Below are positions 26,026 to 40,520 of a stretch of DNA of 64,000 nucleotides, in pieces; position 1 is the first letter of the stretch, and every line of letters begins with the position of its first letter. Source of the DNA: Saxidomus purpurata (lineage: Eukaryota; Mollusca; Bivalvia; Venerida; Veneridae); contig JAFMSR010000009.1 of the NCBI GenBank assembly GCA_022818135.1, positions 13,301,892 to 13,365,891 on the forward strand, written 5' to 3'. The translations under genes were made by a program, and so were the position numbers. Under the pieces are notes generated by a model. It worked only from the letters and a program-made list of their open reading frames with translations, was not told the DNA's origin and searched no databases.

Positions 26026-28330
26026 TATACATACATACTAGGCATAGTAGATACATAATTTGGGAAACTGACAAAGAGTCACATACAACGGCTGTGTTTT
26101 GAATTTTAATTTCAATTGCAATAAGTATTGAATTTTGACAGAATTTCCGCGATAAATAACCTGTCTATAAGTTTAAATATTCACAAGTTATTACCTTACG
26201 TGTCAATAAACAGCAACCGCAATGTACAAAATCTCTCTTTAAATCATAACGATACAGATATTTATGAGTTATAGCATATCATGACGTACAGTTTCTTTTC
26301 ACAGTTGGCGTAAGTAATCTGGTAGAGAAAATATTATAGTGTCGTAACAGGAATATTGTCTGAACCTTTGATAATCGTAGTAAAAGTGATCACATTGGGA
26401 CAGCTCAACGTGTCTCTGCAGTTTATAAGCAGTGTTACATGTCCCTCTACCCCGGAGATAAAGCTCCAGCCCGCAGCCTCCTACCCCTTGAGCGCCGGTC
26501 CCCCTAACTCCATCCCACGAGCTCCGGCTAAATCGCACTCCATTTTATGATATTATGAGTTTGCTTTTTGCCTTACAGGAAATCGATATTATCAATTACT
26601 TAAAGTCTAGTTATGAATTTTTCTGTAAATCTTTATAGACGTATTATACATTCTACTACAGACTTTGTCACAGCCACAATTGGCATTGTCTTACCTTTGG
26701 CTATACGTTGATCCACATACGGTAAATTGTAAGCGGGAATACAATATTCCGGTGGATTTAATATTTGAAGAAAACGAAGCGTATAAGATATTGTATGTTG
26801 AAAAATGTTCATTCTAAAAACTGAATAAACATGACGTTTGAAGTCTGGCAGCCTTGAAAATACACGGTTTGGAATCGATTTAATTGTCACAAATTCATAG
26901 CAGTTGATATCCGTCCCGCTATATTCAATAATAAAATTGTAGTCATTGAACAATAAATACATTTATACGATTGCTGAGTGTAGTGTGAATGGTTGCAGAT
27001 ATTGCAAATACATCATTACAGAGGTAATATATGTTTACTGATGAATTTGCTTCGTCTTGATGCCTGGCATCAACATTTGAATTGTCGTATCTTTCACCGT
27101 TTCATTTTAAACAGGAAAGATGATTTTTTGTATCATCAATTAAGTCAAAATATGTAAAGTGTTTTCAGAGACATTTTTCAATAATCATCATCACCATCTC
27201 TAGTAATTTCATTATTTGTTTACCCGTGATAAGTGAAACAGTTTTGCTCATATTACAAGCAAGAACTAAGCAGCTTTCTGTCGAAAGGCAAACACAAAAT
27301 TTAAAATGAATGGGAACTTACTATAAAACGTGGCAATTGATGTGCATCAAAGGGCATCTTGGTAATTGAAGAAGCCGAAAATACCCTTTCAGCTGAAGTA
27401 GAATCATACCATACGATAGGTTTAGGTTAACATTTGAGATCGTAAATCCATGATTGTTCTGTACGACATCTGAGCATATTTTCACATAGCATATTCATTT
27501 TGGCTAAGGACACCTGTTGTTGTTGTTATTGTTATTTTATGCGTTTTACCACCGTATTTCAGTCAATTTTACAGGTAAGCTGTCTACCTCGTCTTTGTTC
27601 TTATTGTTCCTGGGAAGAACCAATTTTATATCCCTACATTCGGTGAGAAACTATTGACATTTTCATATAAAGAGACATGGTCGTTAGTACGGTTCGGAAT
27701 CATGATAGTTGTCAGGGATTTCAAGTCAGCGTCTCTAATCACGGGGACAGACTTAGAGTGGCATAAGTCGGTAGAGTAATTACTTCATCTTTTCTGGACA
27801 TTTTACAACATCTTCACAATCTCCCCTTGAGACAAATTTTTGATTTACATGTTTTTCTTAAAAGAAAATATGACTTCGACTACCAGTACTTACAGGCTCC
27901 AAGAAGAATTCATAACTGCAATAAGGTCTTCCCCATGTAGTAAAGTGTACATCCAAATGCCGGAGGCTAAATGTGTATGGATGTGTGTTTGATATGTGGG
28001 GCCGGAGTTACTTCTTTGGTCAAAACACTTGTATATACGCTTATGTCCTTTTAATGATTTTACAGTTGCAAATGCCTGTAAATCAGTTATTCTTTGAAGA
28101 AAAGGTAATCTTTCTTATGGTGTTTAGTTCCATCCTTCACAGAGATTATCCACACTTTTCTGTCTATAGAATAGTTTCTTACATAAGGTAATAAAACCTC
28201 CTGGTATTAAGAGAGTTTGGGCTCACTCGAATAGAAAGAAATATGTTTTTGCGCTGGATAGTTGTGTGAACTATTTTCGTCAATTATTACGTTGATTATA
28301 TTTGTTATATGTTTTATTGTTTTTTTTGAC
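26026..28330. other. Intergenic sequence with a small GC-richer patch
   Basis: 26440-26540 is GC-richer than its surroundings and open on both strands, but neither translation resembles a known protein. The rest is AT-rich with unassigned short frames (26633-26962, 27973-28191). No RNA genes seen. Confidence 0.4.
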
Positions 28331-28431
28331 GTGGTATATTGGGATATATCTCCCGCCTAGAGTGATATCTATCGAGCCGTTAGGCGAGAGTGATATTATG
28401 TCGACGCGGGTAATATATCCCTATATACCAC
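28331..28431. mobile_element. Foldback (inverted-repeat) element
   Basis: Left arm 28331-28349 (gtggtatattgggatatat) and right arm 28413-28431 (atatatccctatataccac) pair 18 of 19. Inside, the word 'gagtgatat' is repeated and 'cgagccg'/'ggcgag' add partial internal symmetry. Fits a small MITE or foldback element. Confidence 0.7.
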
Positions 28432-29774
28432 TTCAAAGAACAAATCATTTTTTTTACCCTTTCCTCTCTCAAATTTGGAAGGGATTCGATTCCTTTTTTA
28501 TTAATCTAATGGCTGAACGTAAGGAGACCGCCAAATACCCTTATGATACCCCAATGTCTCTTCATGACGTCACATTATAACATCACTAATCAGCACGTAC
28601 TAATACATTGACGTACTTTACGCGATCACTCTCACGTTTAGCGTGGGGTGCAATGACGGGCTATGCCAAGTTTATATTACCGGCATGCCCGTTAAGATAA
28701 ATTTCTTTTTACGGATCATTGACCAATAAAACGCCTGGAAATTCCGTGGAAGGGTACTAAAATTGAATGATATGTGTAATGATAATAATGTACGGGGTTT
28801 CCTGAAAAGAAAGAATCTGGGCTCACTTTTTCTTTCTTCTCAATGTTTGCAGTTAAATGCCATTAAGTCATAAAAGTTTCATCGGAAGCACTAATCGTTC
28901 CCGTTCGGATTTTTCGCCCAGTATTTCGAATCTTGATACACCCTGACAGAATATCGGACACTCATAGTTTGAAACATTTACAAATAAAATTTCACGTGCG
29001 GTTATTAAAACGGAATTTGTGACAATCCTTTACTATCACGTGTCCTTGCAATGTATGCAAGTATGAGGAATGTGATTCTGAAATCAAATTAGATTTTGTG
29101 AACTCAAAAATACATGCTATGGCATATAACTTATAATAAAACATGTTTATCCTTTTACACTGTTTTGATAGAAATAGCTGGTTAAAACGAATCGCATGTA
29201 ATGTGCTGACGGAGGAAATCACTTGTCACTCTCTTTGATTATCAGACAATAAAAAGATCAAATGTTTTGGCGGAGTTGTGTTGCCAGTTAGGAATCTCAT
29301 TACTACACATAGGTTGTAGGCCATTGTTTGGCAGCTGGTGTACCGGACTAGAGGATTTCTTCTCGTACATAATTAAAACTTTAATAGATTTTCTCTTACC
29401 TGATATAGGTCCCGCAAAAATGATATTGATCACCATGTTACTTTACAATTCAACTGTTCAATGTTGTACGGAATTCTGTTTCCGCCATCGGGATTTCTAC
29501 CAGGTGCAAATAGAAAAGTAGAAGTTTTGATAATTAAATTCTTGTGTTTTTTTTGGGTTACAAAAATGTAGCAATGACCCTGAAAAGCAAAAAAGTTTTA
29601 GCGACAATTCTCTGACTACTGTTACGCTAATTTCGACTCTCCTACATAATTTTAAACAAATTATGAAATTAAATAATAATTTAACAATAAATTTTTACTT
29701 TTATATTTCAGAAATTCAGTAAAAAAACTAGAAATGCGAAAGTTGCCGTTTTGATCTGCACTTCTACATTTAGA
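28432..29774. other. AT-rich intergenic sequence
   Basis: No supported gene. Frames at 28302-28580, 28992-29222 and 29267-29521 have no recognisable domain. Confidence 0.4.
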
Positions 29775-29985
29775 GTGCTTATAGTCTTGGCCTTAGGATC
29801 GAAGGGCCCCGGGTTCGATCCCTACCATAGCCATGTTGGTAGTTTCCTTAGGCAAGACACAAATAATTCCACATTGCCTCTCTCTTCGAGGTTGATTCCA
29901 TCTGGAATGAGTCTCGAGAGCGATTAATCTAAGTTGTAAGAACTTGTTTCGCAATCATGAATAAATTAATTAGTATATATATATA
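29775..29985 (+). mobile_element. tRNA-derived SINE
   Basis: A degenerate A-box region (tagtcttggccttaggatcg) is followed by a B box ggttcgatccc at 29812-29822. A ~150-bp body contains 'gagtctcgagagcgattaat' and ends in 'aataaattaa' followed by a (TA)n tail. B box, body and short AT tail together fit a SINE, not a functional tRNA gene. Confidence 0.7.
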
Positions 29986-30699
29986 GTCCCGGCCGACCTT
30001 GAGTTTTCTCCTCGGATAAACTTACCAAGACCCAAGACCCTAGTATGACTCCCATGCATACTGCTATTTAACAAAATTTGAACAGTTATGGATTTTTTTT
30101 GCAAAACCAAGTCAGTTTTATCCAAATATTGTGTTAATCTCAATTTTTTTTCAATTTACACGATGATCTAGAATTGGTAAAAAATCGCCAATGCAACATG
30201 TTTCAACGGATAAAAGATTCTACCTTAATTTTCATAATAAGACGAGAAAATTTTCGTATAGAGTACGTACACGAAAACTTGAAATTATGGCTACATTTGT
30301 CTTGCTATTTTATGGCCTAATTTCTACTTTTCACTTCACTACTGGTCAGTTAGAATGGTCAAAAATAGTGTGGCAATAGTCAAACAAATGTCGTAAAAGC
30401 TTCACTTCTTTTCTGAGGACATTGTCAACACGAAAAACAGAAACTTAGCAGTCAAAACGTCTACTTGCATGTGGTAGAAGTCTCGATGGCGAAAACACAA
30501 TTCCGTTATACGAACATTAGAATCAGTTAAATGAATTTGGTGATAGCAAAATAGCAAAAGGGTTCCGGTCATATACCCTAGGCTTGCGTATATTATATTT
30601 TTCTGATTGTGTTATGTTACTTATCGTTTTCTTACCAGCTCAAAGTAAATTAGACCCAATTTGTCACATATTTTCGCAACCTAGGTCAAGACCCGGGGT

Positions 30700-31640
30700 C
30701 TCGGGTCAATTGAACACCCTGTCAGATAACATGCAATCAGTTAACGTAGTTTTATTGTCAGGATTCCGTTAGCTAGATGGTAAACAACAAAGTTGTATCT
30801 TTACAAAAGGAAAAGTACTACAGCATTAGATAAAACATATCACGTTCTGTTCTCGATTTTACACGTGCTCGATCTGAAACCAATAAAATATAAATCTGTA
30901 AAGAAATTAAAATAAATTTCAGTGCCACCAACGTGATTAGTAAAGATTTAATTAAATGTCACTTGGCTTTAGGACTCATTACAGGCAGCGCATAAATTGC
31001 AGGGATTGGCTGTCATTTTGGTCGGAAACTAATTAAATGCCACTGCGGTTTCACGAAATATATGGCGCAAAAACAACGTTAAACAGAAATAAAACATATA
31101 TTTTAATATAAATATTCCTATAGCAATACCAGATTTTAATACAGAGTATTACTGTTAATCAAATGGTCACATGCGCATGCGCATTGGAGTCCCTTTTATG
31201 CACGCACGGTAGATCATATTTAATGCTTTTTTCTTCCTGGTTTGATCCGAAAATTGAGAGAAGAAGAAGAAGAAAACAACAAATTTTCAAAGTCTATCAA
31301 AAATTGCTTTTAAACATTGTGTATACTATGTAAAGGATGAACATCTAAATTATTAAATTAATTTCAAACATTTCGTTCGGAGTGCGCCATGTTTAAAAGT
31401 AAGTTTCTGGTAACGGTAGATACTTATTAAATTAAGGATTATTATCCCGGTTGGGATGATTCAACAATTGACAGAAGAAAAATTCAAAACTCAAAAAGAA
31501 TACGTGTTCAAATTCTGTCAAAATTTATTTTTGTATTTATAGGATGAATACCCAGATTATCAAATTAATTTCAAACATTTTATTCGGAGCGCTCCAAGAA
31601 AATAGTTTAGTTATCCATTTGTTTATCTTTCAGTGTAAAA
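30700..31640. repeat. Tandem duplication copy 1, left part (block B)
   Basis: Aligns with 37085-37800: 'cagttaac(a/g)ta.t.ttattgt(c/a)aggattccgtt', 'ttctc.at.t.acac(g/a)tgctcgat.tgaa', and 'ggattattatcc(c/t)gg(t/c)tggg(a/t)'. Inside copy 1 the segment '(c)gaaaattgagag...caaatt' to 'ttcaaacattt.(g/a)ttcgga' occurs twice in tandem (about 31225-31400 and 31440-31610), versus once in copy 2. Confidence 0.75.
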
Positions 31641-32439
31641 GTGTATGGTATGATTAAAAAAGGCACAGGGATGTACTGGTGTTATTATAGGATATTGTAA
31701 ACGCAAAAAAAAACAACAAAAAAAAACAAAACACACACCCTCTACTAACGCCTGAACTTTAACATCGCAGTACTTGAAGAAATGTAAAATTTGGGGGAAA
31801 AAACAACAAAGACGACAATGTGCTCTTCTGAAGTTAGAGGACTAAACTTTTACATTTACGACTAAGCAGATAAAGAACAACCTTGTTTATCTTTTCCTTT
31901 CTGTAGTGTGTGCAATACTTAGGAAAGAGCATCGGAGTCCTAAACTTGAAATGTCACTGTGTCATCAAAGAAGGACAGTATAATGACTGAATTTGAAGGG
32001 ATTATTTAGTCAAACATAAAGTTAAATTGGTCATTATAACCTCTCTGTAGAAACAGTTTTACTATCTTATGGATCATCTGACCAAAATGTCCGTAGTTTG
32101 TATATTATATAACCTGTAATAAGTTATTATTAGATTCACCCAGGAGATCTAACTTGAAGGGTCTGTTGTTAAAGTTGGTAGATATTCGGCGAAATCATTC
32201 TACCGAATTTTTTTTATATTTAATGTTATTAGTCATAAGAATGCAAACAACTCGTACAGAAAACTCTGTATACGAATTTCTTGGATATAACAAACATATC
32301 TTCTGAACTCAATGGTTTCCTCTTCTTTATTAAATATGAAAATTCTATATGGTATATTACGGTTTTATCGTTGGCAAATGCCCCCAGACGAGGTAAGTTA
32401 TTTTAGGTTTTGGAGGATTGTGCAAGATACAGAAAGCGT

Positions 32440-32625
32440 CCCAATTCTAGAGACACCCGTGGTTCTTTACATGCCAGGTGTATAGCACGACCTCGGTTTT
32501 TAAGTCTCATCTGAAAAAACTGTTAGTAATTTTAGTAGGTTAGACCCGGGAATGGAACCCGCTACCTCGAGATTACAAGTCTCTTGCTCTTGCAATTGAG
32601 CTAACTTGGCTGACGAAAAAAACAT
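32440..32625 (-). mobile_element. tRNA-derived SINE
   Basis: On the minus strand the head (about 32615 down to 32545) reads like a tRNA, with an A-box 'agttagctcaattgcaagag', an anticodon-arm-like 'gacttgtaatctcgagg' and a B box 'gcgggttccattcccggg'. The body continues to about 32440. A related body ('tttaag.tct.atctgaaa.(a)actgttagt') lies at 38605-38635. The sequence is missing at the matching position of the second duplication copy, so it inserted after the duplication. Confidence 0.65.
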
Positions 32626-32986
32626 TTAAAAAGTCCCACTGAGTTCTTTTTATACGGCGTTAACTGTTTATTCTTGATACCAGACAATACAATTGGCGTA
32701 CTTCAAAATTGTTCCATCTTAAGCATTGAAGTTATATCCTGTTAAAACCTCCCCATTAGTTTTCCTTAAATTTAAAATCAAAATGAAGCGTCTACGTTTC
32801 GGGTGATACGAAGCGATCTGTGCTTACAAATATTGTCAGTTATTGTCATTAGCAAAGTTTTCCCTCAACATTACATTTGTACTTTCTGTACTTGCATGAA
32901 AACTTCTATACTGGCAAAGCTTTGTCTGTATATATAGTGATGTTTGGAATTTAACAAAATATGCAAGTTTTAAGCCAAAGTGTGAC

Positions 32987-33539
32987 AGTCAGCCTTTGTA
33001 ATTGTTCCGTTTTGCTCGGCTTGGTCTTAAGTACGAATAGTTTAGGGTACGAAGCTGAGGTTTGGCACGAATAGTTGTCTTCCCGTCATAATCCTCTTAC
33101 AATATTTGCAAGCATTTTTTAACGTTTTTCGACATGTTTTATGCGATATGTTCGTCTATATGCCCAAGGAGGTTTGTTACTGACTTTATTTGATGTAATA
33201 AAATGTTCGTAATGATTTTCTAATCTGTGTTTGTTGTTTGGACCGTATTTGAACTGAGTTAGAAGGTGAAATTATCATATGATTCCAATGCTTGACAACT
33301 ATTTAGTGCAAATATATTTAATGTGTTTTCTTTATTTTTGTTATAGTTTCGATGTAGAATTGTAGAAATGTAGAATTGTAGACTAACATGCGTCTACACT
33401 ATCATCTAATAATCATAATAGAATGCCTTACGTTTTCATGTAGACTTACTGTTGACGAGAATAAATTCTTCTGCTGATTTGTTCATTTGTTCAATTCGAT
33501 TCGTTTGGCCTCCGCCTACCGCTACGGTAACACATAATA
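32987..33539. mobile_element. ~550-bp insertion present only in copy 1
   Basis: Copy 2 reads continuously from the counterpart of 'gccaaagtgt' into 'aataagatttttcaaagaatg' (50599-50626), whereas copy 1 has about 553 bp between these anchors. No inverted ends or coding sequence were recognised, so the element type is unknown. The reverse, a deletion in copy 2, is possible. Confidence 0.5.
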
Positions 33540-34280
33540 TAATAAGATTTTTTCAAAGAATGCCATTCAACCTGACCAAAAGTGTGTGAAATGATAGGTT
33601 TCGGTCGAAACATGTAGTACTTAAGTTGAAGTGACTGCTAACGCAAGGAACGTTTTTTATTATAACGTATAAAGCCTAAATCAATATATTCTTTATCATA
33701 AAGATTCATCAATGATAAGAAGATCAAGGGTGTGAGTACTCGATGGCCTTTTCTAGAGGTTTATGAGGCTTTTGATCCTAGTAAAATATCAAAATCATTG
33801 AACAGCAAGTTACAACCGTGTCTTATACGTTCCCGTCGCCAATTCATTAGCAATAGTACCAGTTTTGAAATTACATTCCTACAAAAGTCATTAAAATAAA
33901 TCTGGAACATCGTACATAAAACGGAGCAATGAAAGTCACTTATGGAAAAATTGCTATTTGTAGTAATTTAACGGGATTGGCATTATCTTTTTTATCGCAT
34001 GGATGTAGAAATCTATCTATTTTATTTGTTAATACGAAACAAAAATAAGTTTGTAATGCAGAATGTTGCTAAAGAATAATAATGCTTAAAGTGAGTGGTG
34101 AATGTAATTCAATCATGGAGAGCGGAAACTTTGAATATCATTCCGAATTATGATTATATATGATGCAGCAGATTGGCTTGATAGGGAAATACATTAATAG
34201 CACAGACGATCACGTGTTGTGGTTGACAAGGTCGTGTTGCGATCTTTTACTCAAAAACCGTTTTCTAGAATTTTGCTGCT

Positions 34281-35147
34281 TTTCGAAAACATAATTGAGA
34301 ACTACTTTTGTTAACTTAAAAACTAATTTTGTTAACGTAAAGACGATCGCTACAATTTCATCATTTTTTTCAAGCAATGAGAATTTTATGAAATTTCGTT
34401 TGTCGTTAGTGTAATACCTGCTAAGTCAGAATATAAAATAAAAAAGGTAGGTCACATGCCTTATTTAGAAGTAATGGACACTTTTTTTAAGTATACCCCT
34501 GAAAGCAGTGAAAATGACCCATATCTCATGTTTATCAACAATAAAGGTCTAAATTTGGCAACTCGCCATTGTTTTTTATTTAAAATGTTAAGCAATTGAT
34601 CCTTTTTACTACATAAATTGAGATTTCAAAATGTATTCAAACTGAAAAAAACAACATAAAGAGAACTAGTTTCTGTAAAATGATGTGTAAAATTTGTAGT
34701 CATTTGTCAAAGTGCTTTTTTTTCATGTTCAAGCAATGAGAATTTCTTAATGTTTTGCAGAAGAATTGTTCAAACATCACTTTATTGAAAACTAATTAAA
34801 AAATGATAGGTCACCAGCCTTTTTATTGAGAAAAATGAGCTTTTGTCTCGGGTGGGAGGGTAGTGTTTGAGGGGAGGTAATGTGTTTGTTGTCACTGACG
34901 AAATACAGATAGCTAAACGAAAATTGTGCATAGTAAAACACTTACAAATAATATGTTACAAAATGTTTCCTTCTGAAAGCATTTAACACAGTTTAAAAGT
35001 CAACCTTTGCTAAACACTGACTTTTTGGGTGCTTCTAAAGGGAGGTAATAAATGTTCTTGATATACTGATTTTTTTGCTAAATCATATGTATTAAATATT
35101 TTATAGTGATATAATTGCTCAAAATGATCTTTTTGTATGTTTATTAA
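34281..35147. other. AT-rich intergenic sequence
   Basis: Contains a loose local repeat: 'aagcaatgagaatttt/c' at about 34372 and 34733, with similar following words. No gene. Confidence 0.4.
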
Positions 35148-36890
<1,743 letters not shown>

Positions 36891-36992
36891 AATCTCATTC
36901 TGTCACGTATTCAGTTCACGATTTTACATGTATATGATCTTCTGTTAATCCATGTCTGTTTGTCTATTGTTATGTACTTGTGTTGCTATAAA

Positions 36993-37040
36993 TATGTGTG
37001 TGTGCGTGCGTGCGTGCGTGCGTGCGTGTGTGTGTGTGTT
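36993..37040. repeat. (TG/TGCG)n microsatellite
   Basis: Alternating TG then TGCG units followed by TG again over about 48 bp. Confidence 0.95.
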
Positions 37041-37084
37041 TTATACAATAAACAAATTGTAGTAACTGTTGTAAAAAATTTCAG

Positions 37085-37907
37085 CTGTAATTTGTAAGGC
37101 AGTTAACATATTGTTATTGTAAGGATTCCGTTTGCAATATTGTGAACACCACATCTGGATTATTTTACAAAAAGCACGTTACTTTTACATAAGACCTTCT
37201 CGAAAATATTTGATAAATATGGCACATTTTGTTCTCAATCTGACACATGCTCGATTTGAATAAAATAAACGACATTAATCTTTTAAGAAATTAAAATGCA
37301 TATGATGTCTCAAAAACATCGTCATTAATACAGATTGAATTATATTTCATTTGGGTAATAAACTTTAGAATTCATTGAACGCTACGCAGAAAATAATTAC
37401 ACTGACTGGTATTGGAATAATGTTTAATAATGAATTATATCAAGCTAAGTTCACAGCGTAACATTTCACTGGCCATACTAGGTGTTTATTCAGAAATATC
37501 GTTGTGTGAATCGAATGATTACAGGCACGTTCGTCGGTGTCCCTCTGCGCATTCCAACGACTTAGTATATACTATTTAAGGCTATTATCCTGGCTGGGTG
37601 GATCCAAAAATTTAGAGAAAATTCAAACTTAACAACAAATTTTAAAATTCTATCACAAAATTGTTTTTACATGTATAAGAAATACTTAAAATAAATAAAT
37701 ACTTGAAATGAATAGCCTCATTAGTATATCAATTTTAATCATAAAATGTTTAGAAATATTTTGTTCGGAGCACGCCATGCATGTTACATAGTCTGTTTGT
37801 TGTGACTTTTGACCAAACTGTCCGTATTTTGTTTATTTTACAACTTGTCCGTAGAAATAAGGCGTTGTAATGCCTAGCATAAGATATGTTTTCAAGTTAT
37901 TATTACG
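37085..37907. repeat. Tandem duplication copy 2, left part
   Basis: Counterpart of 30700-31640 and of 32040-32133. It stops abruptly at the TTAA where the 11.2-kb insertion begins. The copy resumes at 49153. Confidence 0.8.
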
Positions 37908-38559
37908 TTAAAGGGTACCGAAAGTCAGAAAACTCGACAGCGAAGTTCAAACGAGCCTGTCAATTTATTTCATTTCAAAAATGCGTTTGAATGTGGTCAA
38001 CTGCGTTTTAATGATTTATTAAATTTTTCATTGAAATTGCGTGATTTCCATCTGGTTTACGGACGCCGCCATTGATAGCTTTAAAGCCTTATTGCGCCTG
38101 CGCCAAGTAACCAGATGTGACGTAACACTGCGCTGTCTAAATTACGGAAGTACATTGAGGTCTTTCACGCACCTGCTAACTGAAAGTCGGCCGTTTTGAG
38201 GAAAGCCATTTCATATAATACATGTTTACTTAATATGAAATTAGACATTGCCTAACAAGCGGGAAAGCCTTTAAATATGACAAATTTTGACAGATTCGAA
38301 AAAAAGCTGTGACATTTTTATTTGACAATGATTGAGTTTATCGTTGATGATCCATACAACGGGCATGTAAAAGAATCAGGGGTATCTCTAAGTCTTACTC
38401 GGAGTTTAAACTAGTGAGATAGTTTATAGGTGGGCGCTTTCTTTTACGAAGGTTTGGCAACTACATGTGTGAAAATATCGGATCAAATAAACGGGTAAAA
38501 CCCGGCAGCCGAATGTATTCTTTCTGTGTATCCTGCACTAACTCCCGAAACCTTAAATA

Positions 38560-38705
38560 AGTTACCTCTTTTAGGTGTCTTTGTCATACATCACAGAATA
38601 TCGGTTTAAGATCTAATCTGAAAGACTATTAGTTATGATAGTGGAGGAGCCGGGGACTGTACCAACGATCCCAGCAAGTTACAACTAGACCATGGATCCG
38701 AAATA
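38560..38705 (-). mobile_element. SINE fragment
   Basis: Related to the body and head of the 32440-32625 SINE: 'cggttt.aag.tctaatctgaaa.actattagt' followed by a degenerate tRNA-like head on the minus strand (gttgtaacttgctgggatcg...ggtacagtccccgg). No intact A or B box. Confidence 0.5.
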
Positions 38706-40048
38706 GCTTCAAGAATATATAGTTGACATTTTATTATTACACACAAGATAATCCTACCCAATGACACTTTGATCCCAACAATTTTAACGAGACAATTCAA
38801 AGCCCTATCCATTTGCATACCTCGAAGATGAATTAAGGTACCCATTTGGCATATTAGACCTCGGACATAACTGAAGTATTCCAATCACAGGTAAAATAGT
38901 CCAATACCTGCATATATTTTATTGAATATTTGACCATCTTACAGTTTTGATTGCATGTTTCTTTACTAAAGAACTCTGACATGTATACATTGTACATACT
39001 AATTTTCTAATTTAATCAGTTGTCTCCATTTATCATGTTTATCGATACTCCCATCTTGATAGGATTTACTGCTTACGCGAGTAGTACTTACGTGATATGT
39101 TCGAGCAGAACCATTCTTACTAAAATCTTGATTTAAATTCTGAGCAGTCTTCCAAAACAGCTTTGAATGTAAATTCAAACGTAAACAACAGTCTCAAATA
39201 TTTTAAATGATCACTCAACAAAATTTCATGTAGGCCTATTATGGAACTTCTTTATTCAAGTTTGATAGACCATGGTGCTGTTTAATTATATATAGGCATG
39301 TGCACACAACACATATATCATGCTTTTCAGTGGTTATAAATTTAACATTCTTGAAAGAAAAACAGTGAAAACACAAAATACTACAGTCCAGTTAAACAAA
39401 CATTTAATGATACTTTACTAAAAAAAAATGTTCCTAGGCTAACATAAATGTTCTTTAAAACAATTTTGTCTAGATCTAAATCTTACAAATGTAGGTTATG
39501 GACCCACTCTTTTGTATGAAAGAAAGAAACAGCCAGACAAACAGTTGTTTGAGATTAACAAAATTAATGCATTATACAGTTATTAATAAAACTTGGTCAA
39601 TCTGTATTTATGTGTCGAATCGTAATTGGGACGAATCGTCTGACATTTGTGACGTCATTACAGAAATAAATGTAACGGAAGTCAGTGATGAGTTCTTGAA
39701 GTTACTTTTAATTGTACTTGCATGAGTTTACGGTAATTCTCTTGAATTTCATGAATACTTTTGTTTTTTTTTTGCGAACTAAATATGTGTAAAACGATAA
39801 CACCTTTGTGAACTTTTAATTGTTAATTCATTTTAAACCATTCCGTTGCATAACGCACATTCACCGCGGTGTTATTTTTGCCCACAATGCACCGGTCATG
39901 GCGCTGCCCGGTTCTCTACATCCGGAAGTAAGACACTTTTCACAAGTTGATGGTATATGTAGAAAAATGTTGGAAAAATAGGATTTTTGAACTGATATGC
40001 TTTATACATGTTATAGGCCTACGCATTACCTATGGGGCGGAATCGCCG
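38706..40048. other. AT-rich sequence inside the 11.2-kb element
   Basis: No supported gene. The frames at 38633-38884 and 39498-39725 have no domain. The last ~200 bp become GC-richer and may be the 5' leader of the LINE. Confidence 0.4.
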
Positions 40049-40065
40049 CGTCGGCTTCGCCGACG
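40049..40065. repeat. Perfect GC hairpin upstream of LINE ORF1
   Basis: cgtcggc-ttc-gccgacg: perfect 7-bp arms with a 3-nt loop, about 450 bp upstream of the ORF1 start, in a GC-rich patch that may belong to the LINE 5' UTR. Confidence 0.7.
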
Positions 40066-40520
40066 TGGCTTTCCCGCTATTACAATGTCTTATCGATGTT
40101 AATGTCAGGTTTTTTTTATGAAAAAAATCTTGAAAATGATTGTTTAATGACGTTCGGTGAAGTATCATGCATGACAACTTCCGGTAAATGTGGTGCGGGG
40201 TTGTGTTTTCGATCAGGTGTTTATCAACATGAATTAAACGTTTTTCACAAGCTGTTGGAGGCTAAAAACTTTACTAGTGACATACGAAACTTTTTTGTGT
40301 GCAGTATGATATGCTGATTTAATGGGACTAATGAAGTTTATGTGAGCAATTTGGATATTTTGTCTAATGAATGGACGGTATGTACACATTCTCGTGATTC
40401 CCGTGGAAGTCTTACTCAGATTTTTACAATTCAGTACACGTTCACTACCGGTCAACTGTCAACTGTGACTATGTGCTATACAAGTAACTTTAATGCTTCT
40501 ATTACTTGTATCAACGTATT

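Larger units (their letters stand above)
32040..34280. repeat. Tandem duplication copy 1, right part (block C)
   Basis: Aligns with 37800-37907 followed by 49153-51510. Anchors are 'tgaccaaa.tgtccgta.tttgt', 'aagttattatta', 'atattcggcgaaatca', 'gcaaacaactcgtacag', 'taacaaaatatgca(a/c)', 'aataagattttt(t)caaagaatg', 'gtgaaat(g/a)ataggtttcg', 'ttttctagaggtttatg', 'acgaaacaaaaataagtttgt' and 'atcacgtgttg'. Relative to copy 2 it carries extra sequence at about 32370-32690 (containing a SINE) and 32987-33539. Confidence 0.85.

Noticed and set aside
25709..26074. 121-codon minus frame with His/Pro/Tyr repeats
   Set aside because: The 54-bp tandem array is a multiple of 3 and gives a periodic peptide; no start context, splice site or family.
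26299..26550. GC-richer patch open on both strands
   Set aside because: Neither translation resembles a known family; splice signals are not convincing.
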